From: Hyphomicrobiales bacterium
GTDB taxonomy: Bacteria > Pseudomonadota > Alphaproteobacteria > Rhizobiales > Rhizobiaceae
Direction of reading: 5' to 3'
Assembly: GCA_900471815.1 (NCBI GenBank)
Contig: UICE01000003.1
Location: forward strand, 581,558 to 645,557
Length of the DNA: 64,000 bases
The first letter of the stretch is position 1, and each line of letters begins with the position of its first letter. The position numbers and the translations under genes were made by a program. Below the pieces are notes generated by a model that saw only the letters and a program-made list of their open reading frames with translations, made no database searches and was not told where the DNA came from. This document shows, in pieces, positions 7,130 through 15,890 of this stretch.

Positions 7130-8044
7130 ATGTTGCTCAAAAAAGCCCTTCTTGGTGCGATCGCAATCGGCGCAATGCTTGCCGGTTCGATGGCTCGTGC
7201 AGAAAACCTCGAAACATTCCGCGTTGGCATTATCGGCGGTGAGAATGAAGCTGATCGCCTGCGCAATTATCAGTGCATTGTAGACCAGCTGCCAAAGGTA
7301 CTTGGCGTAAAGAACGTCAAACTATTTCCTGCTACGGACTATGATGGCGTTATCCAGGGCTTGCTCGGCGGTACGTTGGATTATGCAGAGCTTGGCGCAT
7401 CTGGTTTCGCAAAAATCTATCTCGCAAACCCGAAGGCTGTTGAACCAATCCTGACAACAGTCCAGACAGACGGCGCCACCGGCTATTATTCGATCATGGT
7501 TGCCCGCAAAGATAGCGGCATCAAGACGTTAGCCGACATGAAGGGTAAAAAGCTGGGTTTTGCTGATCCAGACTCAACCTCCGGTTATCTTGTTCCAGTT
7601 ACGGCTCTGCCAAAAGACATCAAGACCTCTGTGAAGGATTACTTCAGAGAAACCGGCTTTGGTGGCGGACACGAAAATCTTGTGCTTGCTGTCAAAGATG
7701 GCAAGTTTGATGCTGGTACGACTTTCGGTTCGGGTGTTGGCAAGTTCGATGAAGGCTATACCTCCGGCAATTTGCGCAAGATGGTCGATAAGGGCATTAT
7801 CGACATGAAGGATTTTGTGGAATTGTGGAAGTCACCATTGATTCCAAATGGCCCGATAGTCGTCCGTACTTCGCTAGACAGCGACATGAAGACAAAGTTT
7901 AAAAACTTCATGATGGAACTTCCAAAGTCAGATCCAGCCTGCTTTGCAGCAACGATGGGCGGCGATTTCAAAGGCTACACAGAGGTAAACACTGAATTCT
8001 ACCAACCCATCATTGACGCTCGTAAGGCGCAGATCGGCGGTTAA
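7130..8044 (+). CDS. phnD: Phosphonate ABC transporter substrate-binding protein PhnD
   Basis: Periplasmic receptor for phosphonates. 304 residues with a signal peptide (KK, then a hydrophobic core, likely cut after SMARA near residue 24). The family features FRVGIIGGENEADR, YDGVIQGLLGGTLDYAELG and FADPDSTSGYLVP are present. The last contains the loop that binds the phosphonate oxygens in PhnD-type receptors. GGAGAG precedes the ATG. A strong hairpin with a T tract follows the stop, probably raising PhnD over permease expression. Confidence 0.95.
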   Translation: MLLKKALLGAIAIGAMLAGSMARAENLETFRVGIIGGENEADRLRNYQCIVDQLPKVLGVKNVKLFPATDYDGVIQGLLGGTLDYAELGASGFAKIYLANPKAVEPILTTVQTDGATGYYSIMVARKDSGIKTLADMKGKKLGFADPDSTSGYLVPVTALPKDIKTSVKDYFRETGFGGGHENLVLAVKDGKFDAGTTFGSGVGKFDEGYTSGNLRKMVDKGIIDMKDFVELWKSPLIPNGPIVVRTSLDSDMKTKFKNFMMELPKSDPACFAATMGGDFKGYTEVNTEFYQPIIDARKAQIGG

Positions 8045-8057
8045 TTCAATCACCCTT

Positions 8058-8093
8058 TCACGGCCAGATCACTTGATCTGGCCGTGATTTTTT
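8058..8093 (+). terminator. Intercistronic hairpin between phnD and phnE1
   Basis: A perfect 13-bp stem, TCACGGCCAGATC (8058-8070) against GATCTGGCCGTGA (8075-8087), with loop ACTT, followed by six T residues (8088-8093). It has the form of a rho-independent terminator but lies inside an operon, 22 bases before the phnE1 start. Such elements after binding-protein genes usually act by partial termination or by protecting the upstream mRNA. Confidence 0.85.
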
Positions 8094-8114
8094 ATGCTCT
8101 GGAAGGATAAGCCC

Positions 8115-9083
8115 ATGAGCCGCGCCAATTCGACAGAACTAACGCCTGAAGGAATAGAGATCGAGCGTCATTGGCAAGAACTTGCCAGCCGTCGCCGTGC
8201 ATATTCCTGGTTGATCGGCATTGGCTTGCTCATTGCTGTTACGGGTTCGCTTTGGTTTGCAAATGATTCGAACGCTGGAAAGTTCTTTGACCGGCTGCCG
8301 CATTTCTTTGATTTTGCTGGCGATCTCGTACCGCGCGATGGGTGGGAAGTCTGGCGCGCCTTGTTCGATCTGCCATCACCCTATTTCGATGGAAGCTTGA
8401 AATTCGACTACCCGGAGGGCCGGGTTTACATTTTCAGTGGGCTCTACATTCCCGAATATTTTTACAAAATGCTGGAGACGCTCAATATCGCGATCATCTC
8501 GACATTGGTGGGAGCATTTTTCGGTTTCCTTCTTTGTTTTCTTGCGGCCAAAAACCTTGTGAAAAGCAAGCTGATAAGGTTTGCCGCGCGTCGCTATATG
8601 GAAATTTTGCGCGCCTTTCCCGAGATAGTCATCGCTGGGTTCTTCGCCGCAATTCTTTCGCTGGGGCCTATACCCGCTATGTTCGCCGTCGGAATTCACA
8701 CCATCGGTGCGCTTGGCAAGCTATTCTTCGAAGTTGTCGAGAATGCTGACATGAAGGCAGATGAAGGCCTGCGCGCAGCTGGTGCCAATTGGTTCGAGCG
8801 AGTTGGCTTTGGAATTGTCCCACAAGTCATGCCGAATTTCATGTCCTATGCTTTGTTGCGTCTGGAAATCAATGTGCGTGCCTCCACAATCATCGGTGCG
8901 GTTGGTGGCGGGGGCATTGGTGAAGAATTGCGCCTTTCCATCGGGCGTGGTCATCAAGCAAAGACACTGGCAATCATATTGCTGCTTTTGGCAACGATTA
9001 TCGCCGTCGATCAATTCTCTGCCTGGCTCCGGCGACGCCTTGTTGGCAATCAGGCTTTCGCTTTCGGAGGCAAACAGTCATGA
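8115..9083 (+). CDS. phnE1: Phosphonate ABC transporter permease PhnE (first copy)
   Basis: 322-residue inner membrane permease of the PhnE family. It has one N-terminal membrane segment (about 36-54), a periplasmic stretch to about 118, then the membrane core with the coupling motif in EGLRAAGANWFERVGFGIVP. ATG 8115 has a GGAAGG ribosome site and is preferred to ATG 8094, which lies in the terminator tail. The stop overlaps the second phnE (ATGA at 9080-9083). It is likely one half of a PhnE1-PhnE2 heterodimer. Confidence 0.94.
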   Translation: MSRANSTELTPEGIEIERHWQELASRRRAYSWLIGIGLLIAVTGSLWFANDSNAGKFFDRLPHFFDFAGDLVPRDGWEVWRALFDLPSPYFDGSLKFDYPEGRVYIFSGLYIPEYFYKMLETLNIAIISTLVGAFFGFLLCFLAAKNLVKSKLIRFAARRYMEILRAFPEIVIAGFFAAILSLGPIPAMFAVGIHTIGALGKLFFEVVENADMKADEGLRAAGANWFERVGFGIVPQVMPNFMSYALLRLEINVRASTIIGAVGGGGIGEELRLSIGRGHQAKTLAIILLLLATIIAVDQFSAWLRRRLVGNQAFAFGGKQS

Positions 9084-10411
9084 GCGCTATAACCTCCCTG
9101 AATGTTGCTGACTTCGAAGCCCGCTATCCCGATGTGTTCAACCCTTCGATTTTGAAGCGCTTCATGCCCTTGATTATAGGGGCTGGTGTGGTGCTTTATG
9201 TTATCTATTGCTGGTGGTTTTTTTCCATCGGCACGGTGCTTGCATCAGGCCAATGGCAGCGGGCTGAAATTTATGCTCGCGACTGGGTGTCTTATGCGAT
9301 CCGCACAACAGTCCGGATGGGCGCTGAGGGGACAACTATCAGCTATCCGCGCTTTTCCGAGCTTGGTGACAATCCGAAGTCGGATTGGGCGATCAAGCAA
9401 GGCAATGATGTCACGATAACATTCGGCACGGGTAAGTCGCTTCAGATCACCCCGACACAGGTTATCGCTACGCGCGGCAGTGAGAAACTCCTCGTGCTCA
9501 TTGAGCCCGATGGTGCCAAACCTCAGGGAGCTTTGCCTGATTGGGCATCGCTCAAGGAAGATCAGGTCACGGTCAATTTCGGCTTTGCCGGGACAGCCGA
9601 TATTATTCCTGAGCGGGTCGTTGTCAGCCGACGTTTCTTCGGCTGGGCGAATTTTGTCTTCGATACTGCTTCGCCCTTCTGGAACAAATCCCTTGGCGAA
9701 GTCGCATCCATGATTGTCAGCGGCGAGCGTATAAAGCCGGAAATGTCCAATGCCGAGCTGGCATTCGACAATATCTGGTACAACTCCTCCTGGCAGCATG
9801 GCGATGTCTGGACCAAGCTCCTGCAGACCATTGTCATGGCATTTGTCGGGACCTTGCTTGCAACGCTTGTGTCGTTCCCGTTGGCCTTCATAGCCGCACG
9901 CAATATCATGCCGAACTTCTTTGCAAATCAGATCACAAAGCGGTTTTTCGATTTTCTCCGTTCGGTCGATATGCTGATCTGGGCATTGTTCTTTACGCGC
10001 GCCTTTGGTCCGGGACCGCTTGCCGGTATTTCCGCTATCTTTTTCACCGATACGGGTACGCTCGGAAAAGTTTATTCCGAAACGCTGGAAAACATTGATG
10101 ACAAGCAGCGCGAAGGCGTCAAATCTGTTGGGGCGGCGCCCGTAAATGTTCAGCGGTATGGCGTCTTACCGCAGGTATTGCCGGTTTTCGCCAGCCAAGC
10201 GCTTTATTTCTGGGAGTCAAACACACGGTCGGCCACCATTATCGGTGCGGTTGGCGCAGGTGGTATCGGACTGAAACTTTGGGAGGCGATGCGCACCAAT
10301 ACCAATTGGCATAATGTTGCCTATATGGTCGTGCTTATTCTCGCGGTGATCTTTATCTTTGATAGCATTTCCAATGCACTGCGCTCCCGCCTGATGGGAA
10401 AGCAACAATGA
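9080..10411 (+). CDS. phnE2: Phosphonate ABC transporter permease PhnE (second copy, with large periplasmic domain)
   Basis: 443-residue permease. A first membrane segment (about 29-52) is followed by some 190 soluble residues (about 55-245) before the BPD transporter core, whose coupling motif is REGVKSVGAAPVNVQRYGVLP. E. coli PhnE is under 280 residues, so the extra segment explains the length. It contains beta-rich alternating stretches (NVTITFGTG-like, then VTVNFGFAG), suggesting a folded periplasmic domain that may dock PhnD. Similar long PhnE2 proteins occur in other alphaproteobacteria. Start overlaps the phnE1 stop. Confidence 0.92.
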   Translation: MSAITSLNVADFEARYPDVFNPSILKRFMPLIIGAGVVLYVIYCWWFFSIGTVLASGQWQRAEIYARDWVSYAIRTTVRMGAEGTTISYPRFSELGDNPKSDWAIKQGNDVTITFGTGKSLQITPTQVIATRGSEKLLVLIEPDGAKPQGALPDWASLKEDQVTVNFGFAGTADIIPERVVVSRRFFGWANFVFDTASPFWNKSLGEVASMIVSGERIKPEMSNAELAFDNIWYNSSWQHGDVWTKLLQTIVMAFVGTLLATLVSFPLAFIAARNIMPNFFANQITKRFFDFLRSVDMLIWALFFTRAFGPGPLAGISAIFFTDTGTLGKVYSETLENIDDKQREGVKSVGAAPVNVQRYGVLPQVLPVFASQALYFWESNTRSATIIGAVGAGGIGLKLWEAMRTNTNWHNVAYMVVLILAVIFIFDSISNALRSRLMGKQQ

Positions 10412-10477
10412 AATTGGCGACGTTCAAAGGCTTGTCATAATCGGAGCGTAACGCGACACTGCTCCGGAGGAATCAAA

Positions 10478-11185
10478 ATGCGCTATGCGATTTATTTTAC
10501 ACCGCCTTCCAGCGATCCATTGTTGAAAGTGGCGGCTAACTGGCTTGGCCGGAATGCCTTTACCGGGCAGCCGGTGCGTCCGCCACAAATTCGCAACCTG
10601 GCGCATGAGGAAGTAACGAAGCTTACGGAATCCGCCCGGCGTTATGGGTTCCATGCAACGCTCAAGGCACCCTTTCATCTGGCCGAAGGGGTGGAGGAAC
10701 GGGAGCTTCTGTCCGCCTTGATGCATTTTGCGTCCTCCATGCGACCGGTAGAGATTCCCAAGCTGAAGATCGCAAATCTTGACGGTTTCTTTGCTCTGGT
10801 TCCTGAAGAACCCGTGGCGAAGCTAAACCAGTTGGCCAATGATATTGTTGTTGCATTTGATCGTTTTCGCGCGCCGCCCAGCGTGGCGGAAATCGCAAGG
10901 CGAAATCCTGAGAAAATGAGTGTTTCGGAGCGGCGTAATCTTGAACAGTGGGGGTATCCTTATGTGTTCGATGATTTCCGTTTTCACATGACGCTTACCA
11001 ATCCCGTTGCGGAGCAAGACCGGGAAAAGATCGCTCAAATGCTGAGCGAATTTCTGGAGCCTGTTCTCGAAGAGCCTGTTGAGATCAACAATATCGCATT
11101 GTTTATCGAGGCGGAGCCCGGTGCCCCATTCGAAGTACATTCCCTGCATCCCTTGGCAGGAACGAACATAAGAAAGACCGCTTGA
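10478..11185 (+). CDS. DUF1045 phosphonate-locus protein with two HxTL motifs (2H phosphoesterase-like)
   Basis: 235-residue protein of the family that accompanies C-P lyase genes in many alphaproteobacteria. Two motifs, GFHATLKAPFHL at about residues 54-65 and RFHMTLTNPV near 169-178, give the pair of H-x-T-L sites of the 2H phosphoesterase superfamily. This suggests hydrolysis of a cyclic phosphate. The C-P lyase product is 5-phosphoribosyl 1,2-cyclic phosphate, opened in E. coli by PhnP; no phnP is found in this window, so replacement is plausible but inferred. GGAGG precedes the ATG, partly inside a small stem (10442-10466). phnM starts one base after its stop. Confidence 0.88.
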   Translation: MRYAIYFTPPSSDPLLKVAANWLGRNAFTGQPVRPPQIRNLAHEEVTKLTESARRYGFHATLKAPFHLAEGVEERELLSALMHFASSMRPVEIPKLKIANLDGFFALVPEEPVAKLNQLANDIVVAFDRFRAPPSVAEIARRNPEKMSVSERRNLEQWGYPYVFDDFRFHMTLTNPVAEQDREKIAQMLSEFLEPVLEEPVEINNIALFIEAEPGAPFEVHSLHPLAGTNIRKTA

Positions 11186-11186
11186 A

Positions 11187-12326
11187 ATGTCCGCCGAACT
11201 TGTATTGAACAACGCCAAAATCGTTCTGGAGAATGAAGTAATTCCCGGTTCCGTCCTTATCCGCGACGGTAAAATCGCCGATATTTCGAACATCTCCGCA
11301 TCGGGCGGGGAAGATTTCGAAGGCGACTATCTTATTCCTGGGTTGATTGAGCTGCACACGGACCATCTTGAAGGCCATTACATGCCGCGCCCCAAGGTCC
11401 GCTGGAATCCTATTGCTTCCGTTCTAGCCCATGATGCGCAGATTGCCACATCGGGTATCACCACCGTGCTCGATGCCTTGCGTGTCGGTATGGATGAAGA
11501 TGCCGAAATGACGCCGCAGGAAATCCGTAAGCTGGCGGATGCAATAGAAGACAGTGTGCAGCAAGATCGCCTGCGCGCTGATCACTATTTTCATCTGCGC
11601 TGCGAGGTGTCGGCGGCTGACTGCCTGGATGGATTTGCATTTTTCGAAAATGACAACCGGGTTCGTCTCGCATCGCTCATGGATCACGCACCGGGTCAGA
11701 GGCAGTTTGTCAATCTTGAGACCTACGCAACCTACTACCAGCGTAAGCTGAAATTATCCGATGTTGAGTTTAATGCATTCTGCGAAAAGCGGATGGCGCA
11801 ATCTGCGACGAATTCCGGTCCTAACCGCAAAGCTATTTCAGATTTTTGCCGTGACCACGGTATCGTTCTTGCCAGTCATGACGATGCGACGGGCGCGCAT
11901 GTTGATGAGGCGGTCGAGCAGGGTATTCAGGTTGCCGAGTTTCCAACGACTCTTGAAGCCGCAGCTGCATCCAAACAGGCGGGTCTTTCAGTGCTGATGG
12001 GCGCGCCGAATGTTGTTCGCGGCGGTTCGCATTCGGGCAATGTTTCGGCGCGAGAGCTTGCCGAGCATGGATATCTGGATATCCTCTCGTCGGATTACAT
12101 TCCGTTCAGCCTTATCCAATCGACATTCTTCATGAGCGAGACTGTCGATAATATTACGCTTCCCGAGGCTATCCAGCTTGTGACCAGAAATCCGGCCAAG
12201 GCTGTAGGGTTCGAAGATCGTGGTGTCATCGAGATTGGCAAGCGCGCGGATCTTGTTCGCGTTCGCGTCGATGAGCACATTCCGGTGGTGCGTACAGTAT
12301 GGCGCGAAGGCCGAAGAGTGGTGTGA
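11187..12326 (+). CDS. phnM: PhnM, ribosyl triphosphonate diphosphohydrolase
   Basis: Amidohydrolase-superfamily enzyme that removes pyrophosphate from ribosyl-1-phosphonate 5-triphosphate before C-P cleavage. 379 residues. The metal-binding signature reads GLIELHTDHLEGH, with His57 and His60, which in PhnM replaces the usual HxH. SHDDAT (about residue 231) and the C-terminal SSDYIP motif supply further ligands. The stop overlaps the phnN start (TGATG at 12324-12328). Confidence 0.96.
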   Translation: MSAELVLNNAKIVLENEVIPGSVLIRDGKIADISNISASGGEDFEGDYLIPGLIELHTDHLEGHYMPRPKVRWNPIASVLAHDAQIATSGITTVLDALRVGMDEDAEMTPQEIRKLADAIEDSVQQDRLRADHYFHLRCEVSAADCLDGFAFFENDNRVRLASLMDHAPGQRQFVNLETYATYYQRKLKLSDVEFNAFCEKRMAQSATNSGPNRKAISDFCRDHGIVLASHDDATGAHVDEAVEQGIQVAEFPTTLEAAAASKQAGLSVLMGAPNVVRGGSHSGNVSARELAEHGYLDILSSDYIPFSLIQSTFFMSETVDNITLPEAIQLVTRNPAKAVGFEDRGVIEIGKRADLVRVRVDEHIPVVRTVWREGRRVV

Positions 12327-12955
12327 TGAAAGCTTCTGCTTCAATAGAGCGCTTGCTTGACCCTGCAGCTGACTACGTTCGAAATGGCGTATTTGTTGCG
12401 GTCGTCGGTCCAAGTGGTGCCGGTAAGGATACCATTATCGACTATGCTCGAATGGTGTTAAAAGATGAGCCGGGATTTCATTTTGTACGCCGCGTGGTAA
12501 CTCGCCCATCGTCCGTCGATGCGGAGGATCATGATACGTTGAGTGAGGCGGAGTTCTCGAAGGCGTTGCAATCGGGTGTTTTTTCGCATCAGTGGGAAGC
12601 GCATGGCCTATGCTATGGTTTGCCTAAATCCGTCCATGATGAAATCCGGCTGGGAGCTGTCGCAATAGCAAATGTTTCGCGCGGTATCGTTCCGAAGCTT
12701 CGTGCGACCTACGCAAATTTTGCCGTAGTCCACATTACGGCTTCGCACGAGGTATTGGCTAAGCGGCTCGCGGCGCGAGGCAGGGAAAGTGCCGACGAAA
12801 TTCAACGTCGCTTGATGCGGGCTGGTGCAAATCCTTGCGATCCTTTGGACGCCATCATGATTGACAATTCCGCGGACGTGGCAAAAGCCGGAGGCGAATT
12901 CGTTGCGCTGCTGAGAAAGATGGCGGTGAAAGCGGCAATCTCCGAACAGGTTTGA
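12326..12955 (+). CDS. phnN: PhnN, ribose 1,5-bisphosphate phosphokinase
   Basis: Phosphorylates ribose 1,5-bisphosphate to PRPP, the last step that feeds the C-P lyase product into metabolism. 209 residues with a guanylate-kinase-like fold: P-loop GPSGAGKDT at about 28-36 and a RRVVTRPSS segment like the GMP-binding region of guanylate kinases. ATG 12326 shares its A with the phnM TGA. Last gene of the phn locus; no clear terminator follows in the 86 bases before dusA. Confidence 0.94.
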   Translation: MKASASIERLLDPAADYVRNGVFVAVVGPSGAGKDTIIDYARMVLKDEPGFHFVRRVVTRPSSVDAEDHDTLSEAEFSKALQSGVFSHQWEAHGLCYGLPKSVHDEIRLGAVAIANVSRGIVPKLRATYANFAVVHITASHEVLAKRLAARGRESADEIQRRLMRAGANPCDPLDAIMIDNSADVAKAGGEFVALLRKMAVKAAISEQV

Positions 12956-13041
12956 GCCACACAGCTGCTGGAGTGGACAATTGTGCCTCAGGATATTATG
13001 TGAAGGCATAACAACATATCCGAAACCAGACAGCGAAAAAA

Positions 13042-14046
13042 ATGCCAGTTAGCAGTGCTTATGGCGCCAACCGCTTCGCGGTAGCGCCGATGATCGACTG
13101 GACAGACAGGCATTGCCGGACTCTGCATCGCCAGTTCACGCGCTATTCTCTGCTTTATACCGAGATGATCGTTGCCGATGCTGCCATCCACGGAGATCGG
13201 GAGCGAATACTGGGTTTTGCGAATGAGGAACAGCCGGTTGCGTTGCAACTGGGTGGCTCTGACGCTGCCAAGCTGGCGGAAGCTGCTCGCATTGGCGAAG
13301 CAATGGGATATGTGGAAATCAACCTGAACGTAGGCTGCCCTTCAGACCGGGTTCAATCGGGAACATTTGGCGCTTGCCTTATGAAAACGCCGGAGATCGT
13401 TGCGCAGGCCGTTCTTGCCATGAAGCGGGCGGTCGATGTCCCGGTTACCGTTAAGTGCCGCATTGGTGTCGATGATCAGGATACAGAGATAGCGTTGAAC
13501 AATTTGGCGAAAGCCGTGTTCGACGCTGGTGCCGATGCTCTGTGGGTTCATGCCCGCAAGGCTTGGTTGAAGGGGCTTTCACCAAAGGAAAACCGCGATA
13601 TTCCGCCATTGGACTATGATCGCGTCTACCGGCTTAAGCAGCAATATGTGAATCAATTCATTGGGATAAACGGCGGTATTCAGACCATCAGCGAAGGCCT
13701 TCAGCATTTGAATCATGTTGATGGCGTGATGCTCGGCCGGGCTGTCTATCATAACCCGATGATGCTCGCTGAAGTTGATACTGCCATTTACGGCAATGAG
13801 AACGGCCTGGCGTCGATCGATGCCATTATTGATTATATGTGCCATTATGCGGATAGGCATATAGCGGCTGGCGGGCGATTGTCTCACATAGCGCGCCATA
13901 TGGTCGGGCTGTTTCATGGCGCTGCCGGTGCGCGGCGCTGGCGGCAAATCTTGTCAACAGAAGCCAATCAGACAGGTGCGACCAGCAATGTCATACGCCG
14001 CGCCTATGCGGCTGTTCAGAATGCTGCCATCGAAAAAGCGGCCTAA
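13042..14046 (+). CDS. dusA: tRNA-dihydrouridine(20/20a) synthase DusA
   Basis: Flavoenzyme that reduces uridine in the tRNA D-loop. 334 residues, normal for DusA. N-terminal FAVAPMIDWTDRHCR and the catalytic NVGCPSDRVQSG motif, with Cys99 as proton donor, are followed by the GACLM segment characteristic of DusA rather than DusB/C. INGGI near residue 210 belongs to the FMN phosphate site. It converges on the aspartic protease gene, whose stop overlaps its end by four bases. Confidence 0.95.
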   Translation: MPVSSAYGANRFAVAPMIDWTDRHCRTLHRQFTRYSLLYTEMIVADAAIHGDRERILGFANEEQPVALQLGGSDAAKLAEAARIGEAMGYVEINLNVGCPSDRVQSGTFGACLMKTPEIVAQAVLAMKRAVDVPVTVKCRIGVDDQDTEIALNNLAKAVFDAGADALWVHARKAWLKGLSPKENRDIPPLDYDRVYRLKQQYVNQFIGINGGIQTISEGLQHLNHVDGVMLGRAVYHNPMMLAEVDTAIYGNENGLASIDAIIDYMCHYADRHIAAGGRLSHIARHMVGLFHGAAGARRWRQILSTEANQTGATSNVIRRAYAAVQNAAIEKAA

Positions 14047-14744
14047 TCAGTCAGGACCAGCCGGTCCCCCCGAACTGAAAAACCACTGAGTGTGTTAAGA
14101 AAGTTCATGCCAAGCAAGCTGCCGTCCATACGGCCATCTTGCGTTACCATGGCGCGCATATTCCGCCGCTCGATATCGCCAATTTTTATACTGTCGATTG
14201 TGATGTTTGCAGCATTTGCAAGGCCGTTAGCCGTCATAACGGGCGTGCTGTAGTTAAGTTTATCCGGATCGATACCCGCTCTGCGTGCATCATCTGCCGA
14301 AAGCACGATGGACGACGCGCCGGTGTCAATCATGAAGGGTACGGTTTCGCCATTAACCTGTCCGCGCACTTCGAAGTGCCCGTTTTCTGCCTTGGCCAGC
14401 GTTACAGAAACCAGCCCATCTCCATCCCGCATGGAAATCGGGCTGCCGGGTATCAGGCCCGCGGTAATACGATGGCCAACATCCTGCAATTCATAGCGAT
14501 ATTGGTATCCGGTCACGAGGGTGAGAATAATAACGATCCATACGGCGAGGTTGCGCAAGGAATGGCTGAGCGGAATTCCCGAACCCAATAGCGCAGACCC
14601 GACAACAACGCCCAATATGCCAAAATAGGCGAGGCGCGCGAATGAATCATTGGCAATGCCGAATGTCGAGCCCGCATCATTGTTTGTTACCAGTAGCAAC
14701 AGGACAATGCCGATAAGAGCGATGGCGATCCAAAACACACGCAT
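14043..14744 (-). CDS. TIGR02281-type retropepsin-like aspartic protease, membrane anchored
   Basis: 233-residue protein with about three hydrophobic segments in the first 85 residues and a C-terminal retropepsin-like domain. The catalytic motif MIDTGASSIVLS places the aspartate near residue 140. A single-aspartate monomer implies action as a homodimer. The substrate is unknown. It is the third gene of a minus-strand run cobS - DUF1289 - protease, with only one base between it and the DUF1289 gene. Four bases at its end overlap dusA on the other strand. Confidence 0.85.
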   Translation of the reverse strand: MRVFWIAIALIGIVLLLLVTNNDAGSTFGIANDSFARLAYFGILGVVVGSALLGSGIPLSHSLRNLAVWIVIILTLVTGYQYRYELQDVGHRITAGLIPGSPISMRDGDGLVSVTLAKAENGHFEVRGQVNGETVPFMIDTGASSIVLSADDARRAGIDPDKLNYSTPVMTANGLANAANITIDSIKIGDIERRNMRAMVTQDGRMDGSLLGMNFLNTLSGFSVRGDRLVLTD

Positions 14745-14745
14745 T

Positions 14746-14973
14746 CTATTGCTCCTGCCTTTCCCGCGCCATGCGAGTGCGACGGGTTTCCCGGCGCGGG
14801 CGCCGTTCCAGCGTCGCGAGTCGGGCAGGGAGCGTGGCCATGATGGAGTGGCGATTATCCGCAGACATCATCATCCATCCGGCGATTTCATCGCGCGTAC
14901 GTCCACAACCGAAACAATAGCCGGTCTTTATGTCGATCGCGCATACGAGAATGCAGGGTGACTCAATATTCAT
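14746..14973 (-). CDS. DUF1289 small Cys-rich protein
   Basis: 75 residues with the full DUF1289 pattern near the N-terminus: SPCILVC, then [17 protein letters not shown]. Four cysteines in two CxxxC/CxxC-like pairs suggest binding of zinc or an Fe-S cluster. The C-terminal half is very basic (many Arg), which may bind nucleic acid or the partner protein. Translated between cobS (18-base gap) and the aspartic protease. No biochemical role is established for the family. Confidence 0.85.
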   Translation of the reverse strand: MNIESPCILVCAIDIKTGYCFGCGRTRDEIAGWMMMSADNRHSIMATLPARLATLERRPRRETRRTRMARERQEQ

Positions 14974-14991
14974 ACAGCAAATCTGGTGTGA

Positions 14992-15765
14992 TTAGAGGGC
15001 AATGACAAGCCCAAGCTGCAGCGTAATTGCGGTCAATTGCTGTATGGCTCCCAGCGTATCGCCAGTTTGCCCGCCAATTTTATCCCGGCACAATCTGCTG
15101 AACCCGAAAAATGCCAGAGTAGTTAAAGCGGCAGCAAGGATAATCGCCAAAAGCCCGCCAGCAATACCGAATGTGATGACCCCGATAAGGCTGGCAGAAA
15201 TGAGTGCGAAATTGGCTGCTGATGCATCGGGTATTCCGGCTCTGTCAGCAACGCCACCATTTCGCGCCGAGGGCAGGATTTGCCAGAATTTTACCAATAA
15301 TCCGCGGCTGGCAGCTTCCGTTCCGATCACGATAAGAACGACTTGAAACAGACTGACTTCATCAATGATGGTTGCCAGTAGCGCTATCCGCAGCAAGATC
15401 GTCAGAATCAGTGCCAATGTGCCATAGGAACCGTTGCTGGAGTCTTTCATGATCTCCAGGCGGCGTTCCGCCGTCGCGCCGCCAAAAAAGCCATCAGCCA
15501 CATCTGCCAAGCCGTCTTCATGCAGTGCGCCGGTGGTCACGATCAGCGCCGTAACAGCAAGGATTGCGCTAATACTCTCTGGAAGGTCAAAGGCATTGCA
15601 AATCAGAATGATTATTACGGCAGGCAAAGACAGAACGACTCCAGCCAAGGGAAACCCGCGCACACTGTCTGCCAGCTTCCCGCTAAATCTATCGAACCAG
15701 CTTGACGCGACGCTTATGCGAGAAAGAAATGCCAGCGAGCGCATCATATCTGTGATCAGGTCCAT
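14992..15765 (-). CDS. cobS: Adenosylcobinamide-GDP ribazoletransferase CobS
   Basis: Integral membrane enzyme joining adenosylcobinamide-GDP and alpha-ribazole in the last steps of cobalamin synthesis. 257 residues; the conserved HEDGLADVADGFFGG motif (about residues 78-92) holds the metal-binding acidic residues, with EIMKDSSNGSYG after it, then several membrane segments. ATG 15765 is chosen over GTG 15774 because AAGG lies at a reasonable distance before it. Divergent from cobT, which makes the partner substrate, with 125 bases between the two starts. Confidence 0.93.
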   Translation of the reverse strand: MDLITDMMRSLAFLSRISVASSWFDRFSGKLADSVRGFPLAGVVLSLPAVIIILICNAFDLPESISAILAVTALIVTTGALHEDGLADVADGFFGGATAERRLEIMKDSSNGSYGTLALILTILLRIALLATIIDEVSLFQVVLIVIGTEAASRGLLVKFWQILPSARNGGVADRAGIPDASAANFALISASLIGVITFGIAGGLLAIILAAALTTLAFFGFSRLCRDKIGGQTGDTLGAIQQLTAITLQLGLVIAL

Positions 15766-15890
15766 GTTGCACACCTTGGTTGACAGGTCGCGACACTCTG
15801 CGCCGAACGTTGACCTTTGCGTTTTCCCATACAGCGCTTATAGGACGGGTAAATCTGATTTGCCATGAAGAGTTGACCGCAAGGAACATC

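Noticed and set aside
15766-15890. Possible cobalamin riboswitch between cobS and cobT
   Set aside because: The 125-base divergent region is too short and lacks a recognisable B12-box; not reported as a feature.
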